A DNA stretch of 64,000 nucleotides, from positions 63,227,968 through 63,291,967 of the forward strand of contig OZ023269.1 in NCBI GenBank assembly GCA_964006375.1, given 5' to 3'. The DNA comes from Tillus elongatus. Lineage: Eukaryota; Arthropoda; Insecta; Coleoptera; Cleridae. The notes under the pieces were generated by a model. That model had not been told where the DNA came from, ran no database searches, and was given only the letters and a program-made list of their open reading frames with translations. The translations under genes and the position numbers were made by a program. Each line of letters begins with the position of its first letter. Position 1 is the stretch's first letter. Positions 23,116-34,539 of the stretch are shown here, in pieces.

Positions 23116-26100
23116 GCGTTACTTTTTCACGATCTGTTTATGACCCCAAGCTAGCGTTTTATATGAATCTGATAGAAGGTACCGTTTGTCATCAAAATGT
23201 GATAATGCCACCTTATTACCCATTTGTGTGAACACATCATGCAGTCTCGTTCGGAAAACATTCATACTTTTAAAAACTCGTCCATCCTGTACTACCACAC
23301 ATCCATCATCATTCATTTTTGTTTCACCCATGCTATCCACAATATTCCTGTAATCCTCAGCACTCAAATCCTTTTTCATTACACATTCTTGCACTCCTTT
23401 CGCTTTCTTTGTTAAAATACCCTCCCCATCAATCATATATTATTTTGCACCCGTCCCAACCATTTCGTATAAAATTTTGCCCTTATACTCGTCTTTCATT
23501 CGTCCTAACACACTCTCGCTCACCGATATACCGTGTGGATTGTCAGCCGAGTAGTTTGATGTATCGTATTTGTCTATGTCTTGTTTCATGTCGTCATAAA
23601 AGTTGTCTGTCTCTACTAAAATAATCAACGAGTCCGTATCAGTGTACAGTAAAGTCACTTTGACACCATACTTTGTCTTTAAGTAGTCGTACAGAAACCC
23701 ATATATGATGGTTTTTGATACATCTAATATCGAAAAACCAACATATATAGGTCTGTCATACGTCACGTGAGTTCTGTTCATTTGTATAGCGACAAAGTCG
23801 TCCGTGAAAATTGAATGTTTTGTTAATGTACGCCGCCGCCCCCGGTTTACGGCCGATATTGTCCTAGTGCGTCACAAGTTTCCACGTCCACCCTCTTGTC
23901 CAAATTTTCCATGGTCTTACCGAATACCGCGTTGTTCATTAATTTAAAGAAATCGCGCTCAAATTCATTTTTAGATAAATTTCGTAAGTTTGTCTTTTTA
24001 TCGATATAAATTTTCAGCCATGGAGATTGCCTAAATGTTATAACGCGTTTTTTTTTTTCAAAACCAGTCCGTGATCTAAACATTGCTTTAAATTCCTATA
24101 ATGAATAATATATTTAGTTTTATCGTTTAAATTTGGAACAAGTTTCGGTAGTTTCGCGTTTGGGGGTACGAATGATTCAGGACAAAAGGTCAATTCATTG
24201 TGTAAGTCATGTAGACTCTCCGGATATTCTAAATCGACTTCCAAAACATAACCAAATTCGTCGTTATCCCCCAAATTTTGAATTTCTAAAATTTGAATTT
24301 CGGCTTCGGAGAGCCAACGAAAGCTTCCGATTGCCAATGGCTCGCTTTGACTTTTTCCGTACAAATTTGTGGCATCTGTATAGATAAACCACGTTTTCGG
24401 CTTTGTAGCGTCATAATTAGGAGTATGTTCGTTGTTAGCTACTGCCCGTCTGACACTACATTGCCTGACACCACCCCGTATACCTTTTTTGAAAAAGTGA
24501 TGCATCTCGATGTCTGTTAGCAGTTCCAGCTCCACCCCAGTAGCTTTTAGGGCAGCATTCCAAGCAAGAGATGGAGCTGTGACATGCTGACAAGGATCGA
24601 GATTGTACACCTCAAAACAAACATTCCTAAAATTCTCAAACACATCAGCCAAAAGTAACACATCTGATTTTAAATATATATCTGAATAACCCCCTAAAGT
24701 TCTACACTCGAACGTCTGCCACACCTTACACGCACGCTCATACTCAGACTGTATGATGTGTTCACCTCTTAGACTATCATAAAATCCTGCCTGTGATGGA
24801 AGCTTAGTCTCATTTAATTTATCAAAGGAGTCTACATACGAATATGGAAATACACCCTTCTGCCGAATTAAATTAAACTTGTTTACATCCGCGAAATATT
24901 TTTTAACTTCCCTACACTGACTGTCTTCTAAATTTTTCCTAATTTCTCTAAACTTTTAGCCATAAACCTAAACGAATCCAAAAAGCTAAGTTTTATATGG
25001 GTTTTTTTCGTTGTCCCATCTTCCGACTCCTCTTGATTAACCAAAACATGTTTACTGAAAGTGATGTACCGCTCTTTGTTTTGAGCGATGACATCTAATT
25101 TTGACTCGTACTCTGCCAACTCTTTGATGAAGAGATGTGCATCGTACCCTGAGAGATTATGAAACAATACCGGAATGAATTTAGGAACTTGATAATTTAG
25201 ATTGCAGATGGAGTGAGCTGGGCCGCGATAATTATTGAATTCGAGCAAATGGTCGTGGTCACGAACCTTCTCCTCATCGGGACCGAAAGATCTTTCACAA
25301 ATGTGACATAAATGAGAATTTTGAAATTCGCGCTCTTGTTCATCGGTTAAAGGTGTTATTGGCCAAACTTTGCTTAGGTGGTTTTGATAAATCTCTCTAA
25401 CATCATTTTCTAAGCGCTCTACAAAAACGCTCGCGGCGACCTGACCACGGTAAGTGACAAATTTTGATAGCGAGTCGTCAAAAGAACATTTAATGTAGTA
25501 CGCGAACGAATACGGTATGTGTTTGTGAGTCTTTTGTGTGAATGACTCGCAACAATTTTGAGGATGTTCGGTTTCTAAAGGGGACAAAAGACTCTCAAAA
25601 TCAGCATACACAACGAAAGGAACACGCATTTTCTTTTCAAAATCGACAAATCTAAGTAAATTCTCGGATGTGTATGTACCATATTTATCTTTCCGCATCT
25701 CAGTTGTTGGTAAATTTACTCTAACATGATTACAATCAAATTTCTGATGTTCAACTAATTTTGCTTCTGTTCCGAAAAAGACTAAACAACCATCACAAAG
25801 GAATTTTTTATTGCGACGTTTAGATATTTGACTTCTCACAAGAGTGTTACTTTCAATTTTATCTGTTAACAATAATAAGTTGATATGTATCGTCTTGCGA
25901 GAAGTAGTAAAATATAGAGGACCACAAATTTCATAATTAAATTTACCATTGTTAAAATATTTATCCAACCCGTAAACATTGATAGAAATATTGTTTTGTT
26001 GTTCAAACTGACTAATTTGATTTAAAGAAACGGGAAATTCAATACCTGTAAAATCCAATTCGTTATCATATGGTAAATACTGAGGTAAGCGTTCTGAGTT

Positions 26101-26285
26101 ATATTCCGCTGGGTGTAGCGCTGCAAGGATGGACCACTTAAAGCACTGATTGTCTTCATTCTGGATATTTACACAAGCCTTTTTATCCATAATGCATTTT
26201 GGCAGACCCATATATGAATTGCCTGCTAGTGGAGAGAATTTGGCAACACTCACTTCCAAGCAAAGCCATTTTTGGAGCACCCAAC

Positions 26286-26426
26286 CTGAAAATCGAAGGA
26301 TAGTAAAGTATATGCATACGACATTTTTTAATAGGACACCTGTGTAAAAATGTTTTCATTTATATGTATACATTCCGGTAGAGTTAAAATCTTTTAAATA
26401 TATTATTGTTAAAATATTTAACTTAC
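26286..26426 (-). other. Intron 3 of PolB (141 bp)
   Basis: Donor GTAAGT at 26426, acceptor TTTTCAG ending at 26286. The joined reading gives SGWVLQKW, matching SGWMLERL in the intronless homolog at 14430-14450. Confidence 0.75.
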
Positions 26427-26826
26427 CACTTCATGGTGCTGGAACTCTGTAGCTTTGGTCTTCACTATGTTCTCCGAACTCTCCACTACTCCAAACAGCT
26501 TCCCCCAGTGTAACGATTGGTGTTGTTCGGGTGTTGAAACTTTTTATGTCTTCGAGCTCTTTCAACGGCAGCCGGTATAAACCGAAGGGCTCGAGATTGA
26601 TTTTCACACACCCGAGCTGCTCCATCTTCTTTCCTACAGTCTGCAGAACTTTTGGCCGGGCGTACTGTAGGAATTCGTCGATGTCAATCGCTACACCCTC
26701 TGCAGGAATCCTGAATGTCGTCAGCTTTGTGTTAAATGCATGTTTAATCAGCTGCACACCATCTTCTCCGTCGATACAAGCTTGGTTCTTGTGTTCTAGA
26801 CTTCGAAGATGGCCTGGGAATGCTAC

Positions 26827-26925
26827 CTGTAAGAAACGAGAAAGTAAATCTCAGATATATACTGTGTTGAAACACATATAAGACAGACTAGATAGCTACA
26901 ACACTCGATAAATATAGAAACTTAC
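26827..26925 (-). other. Intron 2 of PolB (99 bp)
   Basis: Donor GTAAGT at 26925, acceptor TTCTTACAG ending at 26827. Removal joins the two halves of a zinc knuckle in frame. Confidence 0.8.
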
Positions 26926-27107
26926 TTTTGGAATATCCAGTTTGCAGATGAAACATCTGGTGGTCCTCGCTACCTTGTTAGTTGGCTCTTGTTCGTTAGT
27001 GGTGGACTGCCGCTTCACCCCGCTAGTTGATGGTTGAGGGTTGCTAGTAGATGCTAATGGTTGTGGTTCTGCTGTTGATGTTGATGGTTGTGGCTCTGCT
27101 GTGATTT

Positions 27108-27417
27108 CTGAAATAGAAAAAATAAAATTGAAAACTAAATTGTTTGAAAACATCTATAACTTTCATTATAAAACTTTTTGTTTTATTGTGGAAGACTTTC
27201 TGCTTATATAAGAAAAAAATTCATAGCCTATACAGTTAGAAACTTGTACCTACAGTATTGTTTCCAATCTATTTAACATAATGCACCACATTTAATATTT
27301 AGAAAAAATTTAGCTCCGTTTTATTGTAGAAGATTTTCTGATTGTATGAGAAAAAATAAAAAGTTTGAAAAATATTTTAAGAGAATATACAGAAAATTAA
27401 TTAAACAGTGTATTTAC
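27108..27417 (-). other. Intron 1 of PolB (310 bp)
   Basis: Donor GTAAATA at 27417, acceptor TTCTATTTCAG ending at 27108. It separates the two N-terminal C2H2 fingers from the Pro/Ser/Thr-rich linker. Confidence 0.65.
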
Positions 27418-27680
27418 CTGCTCTATGTAACCTCTTGGTGTGAGCTCCAAGCTTGTCCTTTCACGAAAATGTAGAAAGACAGAAACGACAGAAAAACAAG
27501 TTGGAGTTTGGGCCGCAATTCAACATATGCCGTTTCATCACATTTTTGCGTGTTTATTGCTTCTTACATTGCTCACATTTAAAAATGCCCATTATAACTA
27601 CACTTTCTAGAAATCGCAGAGAGGAGAAAGTATTTTTTCACGAACTAACTGTGACTGTTGCTGCCTGTCTGCGACTTCAG

Positions 27681-27688
27681 CTTTTATA
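27681..27688 (-). promoter_or_regulatory. TATA box of PolB
   Basis: TATAAAAG, about 90 bases before the ATG at 27592, with a TCACAGTTAG initiator-like sequence some 35 bases downstream. Confidence 0.55.
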
Positions 27689-27754
27689 TGATTACTCGGC
27701 TTCCACACGTGTATTAAACCTCATAGGTGACGTAATTTTTTGCGAAATTAACCG

Positions 27755-27862
27755 TTAACCACTATCTACATCCTACAGAGTTTCTGGAGGATGTATATAG
27801 CGGTTAATTAGTCGTTGGAAACATCTGGTCCTAATGTGTTTTTCCGGAGGATGTAGATAGTG
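27755..27862. repeat. Imperfect palindrome plus a third arm, upstream of PolB
   Basis: TTAACCACTATCTACATCCT (27755-27774) and AGGATGTATATAGCGGTTAA (27788-27807) pair over 20 bases with two mismatches. AGGATGTAGATAGTG recurs at 27848-27862. A protein-binding site or hairpin between the PolB promoter and the next gene's end is possible. Confidence 0.7.
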
Positions 27863-27934
27863 TTCTCGTATTTTTATTTTTAAACAGTGTTGACACATAT
27901 CCTTGTAAGAATTATTCAATAAAACTCATATTTT

Positions 27935-28866
27935 TCACAATTTCTTTATTACAATTAAAAATTTGCGATAGTTTACAATATCATTAAGTACGTGTTGGTA
28001 TTTTGTAACAAATTCACATACCATACTTAAATTATCACTATATCTCTCTCTTGCTACGAAAAAGGCACATCTAATTAGGGAAATGTCTCTAAATTTAGCT
28101 AATTCGGTCCTTAAATCACTAGCAAACATCTTCAAATTAAAGAAACTTTTACAGCTTAGTTCTAACAATAAATCTTCAGCTACACAACCGATATCTTCTA
28201 GTATTTTAAGAGATTGGATAGACATGTTACAATTACTTACATATTCCTTGCCACAGAGTTTCAGCTTAAAACCTACTGTTTTTCTTTGTGATTTAACAAG
28301 ATATATGGTTAAAGTATATGTTTCACTAGTTTCTATAGATTTGTTTTCCAAATTGTAAATTAAAAATTCTTCAAATGTCCACACATCAAAGAACACAGGT
28401 ATATTACAGTTTTTTTGAGATAATTTCACTAAAGGTAAAAAATTTAAAACTGGATTAACTCCTATGGTAAGCAGTTTTCCCCGTTTGACGTAAGAGAGAA
28501 AGTTGTTTGACACATCAGTTCACAGTCTTCTGTTTTCAATTTTTTCTCGATGCTTTTATTATTGATTTCCACCAGCTTCTGATTGAAAATATCTTCTTGC
28601 GTAGGCTGATAGGGTGTTTGTAGGTTTGTTGGATATGCTGCATTAATTATATTTTCTATAGCTTGATTCTGTTGTTCATCAACCTCTGCTGCTGGATATA
28701 ATGTACATAGTTCACTTATCATGTTTTCCAACGTTTTTGGTTCTTCTTTTGGAATAATACTTTCGATTGCATTACCCAGTAAGACGTCTTGTAGCACTTT
28801 AAGCTTTTTACCACCGTTGCTATTTTCTGCATTAGCAGATTTTCGTTTTCTACCGTTGTTCACCAT
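27935..28866 (-). pseudogene. Right subterminal paralog gene, frameshifted
   Basis: Starts MVNNGRKRKS with two basic clusters (RKRKS, KKLK) that resemble a nuclear localisation signal, then an acidic helical part. After CQTTFSLTS the frame shifts near 28490 and continues GKLLTIGVNPVLNFLPLVKL to 27935. The second part aligns with the left-end gene (METTFSIKRSVKLVTG). Unknown function. A nuclear regulatory or DNA-binding role is suggested only by the basic clusters. It is driven by a TATA element identical to that of the left gene. AATAAA follows the stop near 27915. Confidence 0.6.
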
Positions 28867-28905
28867 ATTATACTCGTTCTGCTTCAGTTTTCAACTAAAT
28901 GCTCC

Positions 28906-28928
28906 GTTTGAAATTCTCAACTTTTATA
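28906..28928 (-). promoter_or_regulatory. TATA promoter of the right subterminal gene
   Basis: TATAAAAG followed directly by TTGAGAATTTCAAAC, matching 12246-12269 apart from one inserted G. It lies about 55 bases before the ATG at 28866. Confidence 0.7.
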
Positions 28929-29011
28929 CTTATATAATTATTATTATTACTCTTACAGCTGAGCTTTGTTGCCGTGTTGAGTTTTATTGCTTTTAACTTA
29001 ATATGTGAATC

Positions 29012-29163
29012 AAGACGATTCATATGATACCAAACACGTAGGACTTCAACCAACAAATAAAAAATTAATTGTACGCATACGCTAGCCGCCATATTTACAC
29101 ATGTCATTTTAAATTGTGGTTCCTGGTTTGCATAATACAGGTTAGCTGGCTTTTGAATTTGCA
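29012..29163 (-). repeat. Right TIR of Polinton A, inner part
   Basis: Reverse complement of 11779-11926 with few differences. It breaks off at the 1.2-kb insertion. Confidence 0.85.
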
Positions 29164-30366
29164 TGTAGTGTTGCAACCAACTAATACAAAATTTATTGGG
29201 CGCTTACACTAAACTTCAAACATTTTTAGGTAACAGTTTTTCTATAACCAATATTTCGCTTCAAATCCTGAAAACTTAATTTTTAAATTCAACAAGCTCA
29301 TATCGAAAAAGCCTTTGAAAAAAAATTCTTCAGATGTCCCTAGAACCGAGGTTATTTTTATATACATGCACCATATCAAGAAAAGCTATGATAAGCAAAT
29401 TTGGTGGGTTTACGTTATAATAAAATATTTTTGTATTAAATGGTTTCTATGAAAATTTACAAATATTTAGTGTCAGAAGATTTCTATGAAAATTCGCTAC
29501 CATAACGCACTTGCTGTACCCAGGTTTATTTTGTTTTAAGCTCATTTATATAACTGTGAACAAATTGTTATTCTATTTTTAGCGTTATATCAAGAAATAG
29601 TGTGAAACAGTCTTTCCATAATAATATTAAAGCCATCAGTATTGGACAAAGTATAAAAAGGTTTTTAAGTCTGTTTAAAAGTATATGAAAATTCGCCACC
29701 ATAGCGCACTTTCTGCGTTCAGCTTATTTCTACAAAAAATTGTTTATGAACCTATAACTCACCAAACGTAATCCTTCCCTTCAAACATAGATCCACACTA
29801 GCACTTAATTTTTTATAAAAACTTCATATTATCTGAGGCTTTGCTGTAAAAATCACCAACAAACCATAGCTCTATACACAGAAATTTCTACAAATAAACA
29901 CAACTTCTAGCTTCACTAAACCTATAAACATATACACCTGTAGTGAAAACACACCTGTGGCATATTAGGTAAGATTCGAAAAATTATTACTGCTATGCAA
30001 AACACATAATTTTCATGACCGCACCCGGCTGGCGATTTAAACTGAGTTTATCAGCTGGTCACTCAACTAAACCGGAAGCCCTCTTGATAATGAAACGGTT
30101 AATCAGCTGGGGTAATATTTAAGCGTTTGAAATAAAAACATAACGTTTGGTTTACATGTGATTTAATTCGATCGACTTAATTTTTATGCTACATACGACA
30201 AGTGATTTATATTAATTATAATGAGAGAATTTATATACTTCTCAGGCTAGGTGTCTTTGATAGGTGATTTACATTTATTACTTATTCATTATATTGATAT
30301 ACTTCTCAGGTCAGATGGCTTTGATAAGTGGTTTATATTTTATTACTAATAATTAAATTCTTATTA
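29164..30366. mobile_element. 1.2-kb insertion or rearrangement in the right TIR
   Basis: No counterpart in the left TIR. About 62 bases of TIR (29101-29163) are repeated on its far side (30372-30434). It contains sequence related to the end of the foldback repeat (caccataacgcactttctg also near 5292; variants at 29500 and 29695) and a ~68-bp direct repeat at 30220-30350 (atatacttctcagg...tttgata). No coding frame. Confidence 0.65.
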
Positions 30367-30627
30367 CACACGTCATTTTAAATGGTGGTTCCTCGTTTGC
30401 AATACAGGTTAGCTGGTTTTTGAATTTGCTTACGTCATAACAAGTTAGTTCGCTACCTGTTCGGGTTAAATACGACGTCAGGTGGCGGAACTGTTCGGGT
30501 TAGGTCGGGGACGGGTGGTGGAGCATCGGGTTAGGTCGGGGACGGTCGTGTTAGGTCGGTAGTGGCTCCGCCACCCCGCCACCTGGGTGGCGGGTGGCGG
30601 CACCAGAAGGAATCATCTATACCTACT
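30367..30627 (-). repeat. Right TIR of Polinton A, outer part
   Basis: Reverse complement of 11579-11842, ending in CTATACCTACT. Differences from the left copy are mainly in the number of CGCCACC units. Confidence 0.9.
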
Positions 30628-30633
30628 CGCATG
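30628..30633. repeat. Target-site duplication of Polinton A, right copy
   Basis: CGCATG, identical to 11573-11578. Confidence 0.9.
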
Positions 30634-31795
30634 TGAGACAATACACCCCTGACCCCCAGTGGAACACCGTTTATATAGGAAGAACAGGAAGAGCACTGGG
30701 AACTAGTGTCTCTGAACATCTAAGAAGCAGAAACAACGCCAACAACTTCAGTCTTCGGTTGTCACCTGAGAGAAAGCGGCCACACCTTGACAAGGAGAGC
30801 GACGCTGGAATTCTTCACCCATCTAGTTTTGACACAGAACAATTCGTCCTGGAGGAAATGGAGATTTACAAATACATAAATGGCTCCAATTATTATTGTT
30901 ATTGTTAATATTCTCAATGTTTCCAGCACTAGTGCCATGAACTTCCCTTTCATATACAGAAACCTGATTGACTAGACTTTTAACAATAGTGCTCTGGCTC
31001 CAATAATAATGAGGTCATTGTTTTCCAGCATCAGCGTCTTGAACTTTCCTTTCATATGCAGAAACCTGACTGAATAGACTTTCAATAATAGTGCTCCGAC
31101 TGACATGTAATCGAGATGTCTAAAGATCCAGACTCCATCTTGCCCTCTGATAAAATTAAAATAAAAAAAAGCGTCTTTTACATTCCTCCACTGATTGCTT
31201 TAAGTCTTGTGATGTTCCTGCTTTCTTGTTCTATACAGTTTTTGTTTGGAAACCTGAAGGCAATAGATAAAAACCAAACCTTATAACTGTAACTAAGGAC
31301 AGGAATTAGTAAATATTAATCCCATAGTGACTTCTATACTTTCTTTTCTTTCTGAATTTTACATTTTCAGATGTTTTCGAGGTGTTCTGCTCGGCTGTGC
31401 AGCCCTTTGCTTTTTATGTTTGTGCTTGTCTGCACCTTTTTGTATAAAGTTGATTATTTTGACTTTTTAGCATGTTACTTTTGACTCCATCAGAGTGGTG
31501 TTCATATTGTGGGAGCCCAGTCCCGTTTTAAATGTGCATTTTATAGAGCTCTTTTTAACTCCTGACCCAACTGTCAGTTTAAACCTTGCATGGCCGTTAG
31601 GGCTGTTTTGAAGTTTGACACCTAGTTTTTGCTAGACGTTGCACCTACTGTAGTTGCAGTGTAGTCACTTGCATGTTAGACCTACCAGAAACGTAGTTTC
31701 TGACAACCAATTTCTACATTCTATGTCTAAACCCCTGAAGATGGCTCAATAATGGGCTGAAACGCGTAGGGTTGAGAATAAAGCAATTATCTGGT
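30634..31795 (+). pseudogene. Penelope-like element, 3' part with GIY-YIG-like endonuclease
   Basis: 30640-30908 encodes QYTPDPQWNTVYIGRTGRAL, then SVSEHLRS and a C-terminal helix (EQFVLEEMEIYKY). The VYIGRTGR...EH pattern is the GIY-YIG nuclease start found at the end of PLE proteins. Non-coding tail sequence follows, ending with CTGAAGATGGCTCAATAATG then GGCTGAAACGCG (31735-31775), a motif commonly seen near PLE termini. The reading frame does not join the left PLE part, so the target was defective or chimeric before Polinton A inserted. Confidence 0.6.
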
Positions 31796-31799
31796 AGTA

Positions 31800-32280
31800 A
31801 AAGCCTTTTAATTATTTCCTTTAATAATGTCAAACCCAGACGTTATGACGCTCAGAAATAATATTAGTTAGTACCACTCAGTTCATCTTAGCAAGAGCGT
31901 TAAAAATTCGGTGCGCAACATATTTTTGACTATGTTGAAAGTGAACGAAAGTGTTGTCAATTAAAATACCTAAAAAAAGTTTATACGTTGTAGATAAAGA
32001 ATTACCGAAAATTTACATGGGATGGAGACCAACTTTTTTTTTACTGTGTTCAAAAAATATTAGTACTTGTTTTTACTACATATATTTTTATTTATTTAAA
32101 AGTAAATGTCTCCATGAAATTTATGTACCAAAAATAAAATTTGATAGTTACACCGACAATAAGATTTTAATTTTCACAAAAAAGTGTCAAACTAATTTTG
32201 GTCCAGAGTAAACATATCTTTCTTTTAGAAAATAATAAGATATTTAAAATTGTTGTGTTTTTTTTGTGGTCACTACAGGT
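31800..32280. other. AT-rich, no gene recognised
   Basis: An 86-codon frame (31951-32211) has no recognisable motif and is not claimed as a gene. Confidence 0.5.
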
Positions 32281-32615
32281 TTTTTGTGGAGCAGCATGTC
32301 AAAACCGCAAAGCATCGTCACAACATGCGGAAAGTTGGAGAAGGTGCAACATAACAGCAAACCTTAAAAAGTTGCCTTCACTAGAAACTAAAACAAGCCG
32401 ACCAGAAGCACTTCAATGAAGATTTATGCAAAACGATGATTGGCAGCAACAAAATTAAATAATCCAAACCTAAAGCAATTTCTAAGAAAGTACTGCAAGC
32501 GTAATACACCAGACGCGTCAACCTTGCGTAAAGGATGCGTCGACACAATTTTTAGAGAAACATTACTGAATATAAGAAATGCTGTGAGTTCAAATTGTTA
32601 GCGAATTTCTGGTAA
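32280..32615 (+). pseudogene. Fragment of a zinc-finger / CGG-binding-protein-like (hAT-related) gene
   Basis: Successive frames give FCGAACQ...QHAESWRR, then a segment with CKTMIGSN, then NPNLKQFLRKYCKRNTPDAS followed by TLRKGCVDTIF. The LNNP...FLxKY...DxSTLRK pattern resembles hAT-derived CGG-binding-protein-1-like proteins of animals. It changes frame several times, has stops and runs into an (AT)n array, so it is a dead fragment. The identification comes from memory of the family. Confidence 0.4.
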
Positions 32616-32644
32616 ACGAAGAGTTTACTAATAAGTAGCTCTGT

Positions 32645-32905
<261 letters not shown>

Positions 32906-33059
32906 CCGAAAATAACAGAGCTATGACAACTAGTATATACATATACGTTTCTACTATCAAACTCACCCTACTTGCCGTAACTCATATCTCTAATTTAAAA
33001 GAAAAAGAAGTTATAGGCATTTTAAGAAAAAAAAAAATTGGGTGCCACTGATGGTCAGA

Positions 33060-34300
33060 GGAAAGCACAAGAACAAAATATTTTGTGTGATTAACAAAAC
33101 CAATTAAACATTACATACAAATGTTAAGTCTTCGTTACGCATAAAGGTCAAGAAGTAACAGAAAAAATATTTTGAAAATTTTATAATTTTTCTTCTTAAA
33201 ACGTCAAAGTCGCCATTTGAAATGTCAAAATTTGCAATTTTTAGGCAACGAATTTGAAACAAATACGGATTATGTAGAAGATGTGTAGTAATAAGTGTGT
33301 TTTACAAAGCTTTAAGTTTCAGCTTCAACCATCATTGTCCTTCATTGTACGAAAATATTTGCGGAAAATCCATTTCAAGTAGACCCTCTTTTTGATCCTT
33401 TGGCAGTAGTTTTAGCTATAGGGTTTTTGGTTTAATAGTCTATGTTTTAGCACATTTTTGTAGACAAAAATTCGTTATTGAGTAGACCGCGACTTTTTTG
33501 AATGAATTTTTAAAATATTTCTTCAAATGAGCGGGAAGTAAAACCCGTAAAACCCATAACGGGGTCAGTTTCACTTTTTGCATGTTTACACATGTACAGG
33601 GTGACGCATTTCTGCGGTTAAAGTCAATATATCCGTTATTACACAAGATATGAGAAAAAGTATATACGTTAATTATAGGTCATCTTATAAACCTATTTTG
33701 ACCATCATAGGATGGCCCATAAGTCGTTGGTGATACACATTTTCTTTTTTAATGAAACACTATTTATGTTATTGTATTTTTGTGTTTTTCATCGAATTAT
33801 AATGCATGTTTGTAAGAAAGAAAATTGATATCGTTAATCGTTTTTGAGTTATTTCAATTGTTTTGCAACTTTTCACGTTTTTGGCACATATTTCAAACAC
33901 ATATCACAAATTTTGATATGGCGTTTTTATCAATAGATAGCGGAGCCCCATGGAAATGACGCATTGAGAGAGCTTTTTGTTTGTATTACTCGTGGAAGAA
34001 ATTGAGATGCCGTATACAGGCACTTTTAAATAGTAACTGAATTTTAAAAGTTTGCGCAGAAATGTTTTTAGTGTTTCCGTAGAAATAATTTTTGTAAGAT
34101 TTTTGTGATATGTTGGTACTTAATAATAAATGTTTAGTAAGTTATTGTAAAAAAAAGTTGTGGAATTTTTGTGAAAAATATAATTTACTGAAGGCAATTT
34201 CTGTAAATTGCAAATGTTTACAAATTTTTTATTTCAATTTTGCTCCTAAAGCTGTTTGTGAATAATTATATCTTGGCAGGTAGACAATATATAAAAATAC
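33060..34300. other. AT-rich, no gene recognised
   Basis: Contains a diverged companion of the foldback-family motif at 33480-33580. Otherwise nothing recognised. Confidence 0.5.
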
Positions 34301-34522
34301 AATAATAAAAATAATAGATATCAACATAAGTATGATATTAATAAGATACAATACTGCAACACGTGATGTGCAATAGGCGAGTCGTCTATAATTTGTCACC
34401 TAGGGCGTTCACGCTTTACGGCGTAGTTTCCTAAGGTGCCTTCTGGTCTTCTGACTCTGAGGTCTGCATACTTGGATTGCTACATTGTTGTAATAATGGC
34501 TCGTTGTTATGGGTTCATTTAT

Positions 34523-34536
34523 CTCCTCCCCCCTTT
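34523..34536 (-). promoter_or_regulatory. Polypurine tract of element II
   Basis: AAAGGGGGGAGGAG on the minus strand, right after the env cytoplasmic tail. This is the plus-strand primer site that precedes a 3' LTR. Confidence 0.65.
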
Positions 34537-34539
34537 GAA

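Larger units (their letters stand above)
23116..27592 (-). pseudogene. PolB: Protein-primed DNA polymerase B with zinc-finger N-terminus and three introns
   Basis: Four exons fit: 27592-27418, 27107-26926, 26826-26427 and 26285-23116 (about 1,300 codons). All three introns are GT-AG, and the joins keep phase (R-A|E-I, P-K|V-A, S-G|W-V). Exon 1 encodes two C2H2 fingers (FKCEQCKK...KRHMLNC and FFCRFC...HTKRLH) with two stops. Exons 2-3 encode CFICKLDIPK joined to VAFPGHLRSLEHKN, then KINLEPFGLYRL, with a TGA at 26431-26433. Exon 4 holds the exonuclease motif VVYADFESLL, palm motif A YTDATNLYGKS, motif [17 protein letters not shown] and motif C LLYTDTDSLI. Frameshifts lie near 24940, at a poly-A run near 24055 and near 23805-23860, with an in-frame TAA at 23437-23439. 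It replicates the linear genome from a terminal protein; this copy is dead. Confidence 0.9.

Noticed and set aside
23224..24520. Plus-strand frames of 63-101 codons
   Set aside because: Antisense of polymerase motifs B, C and palm, which are clearly coding on the minus strand.
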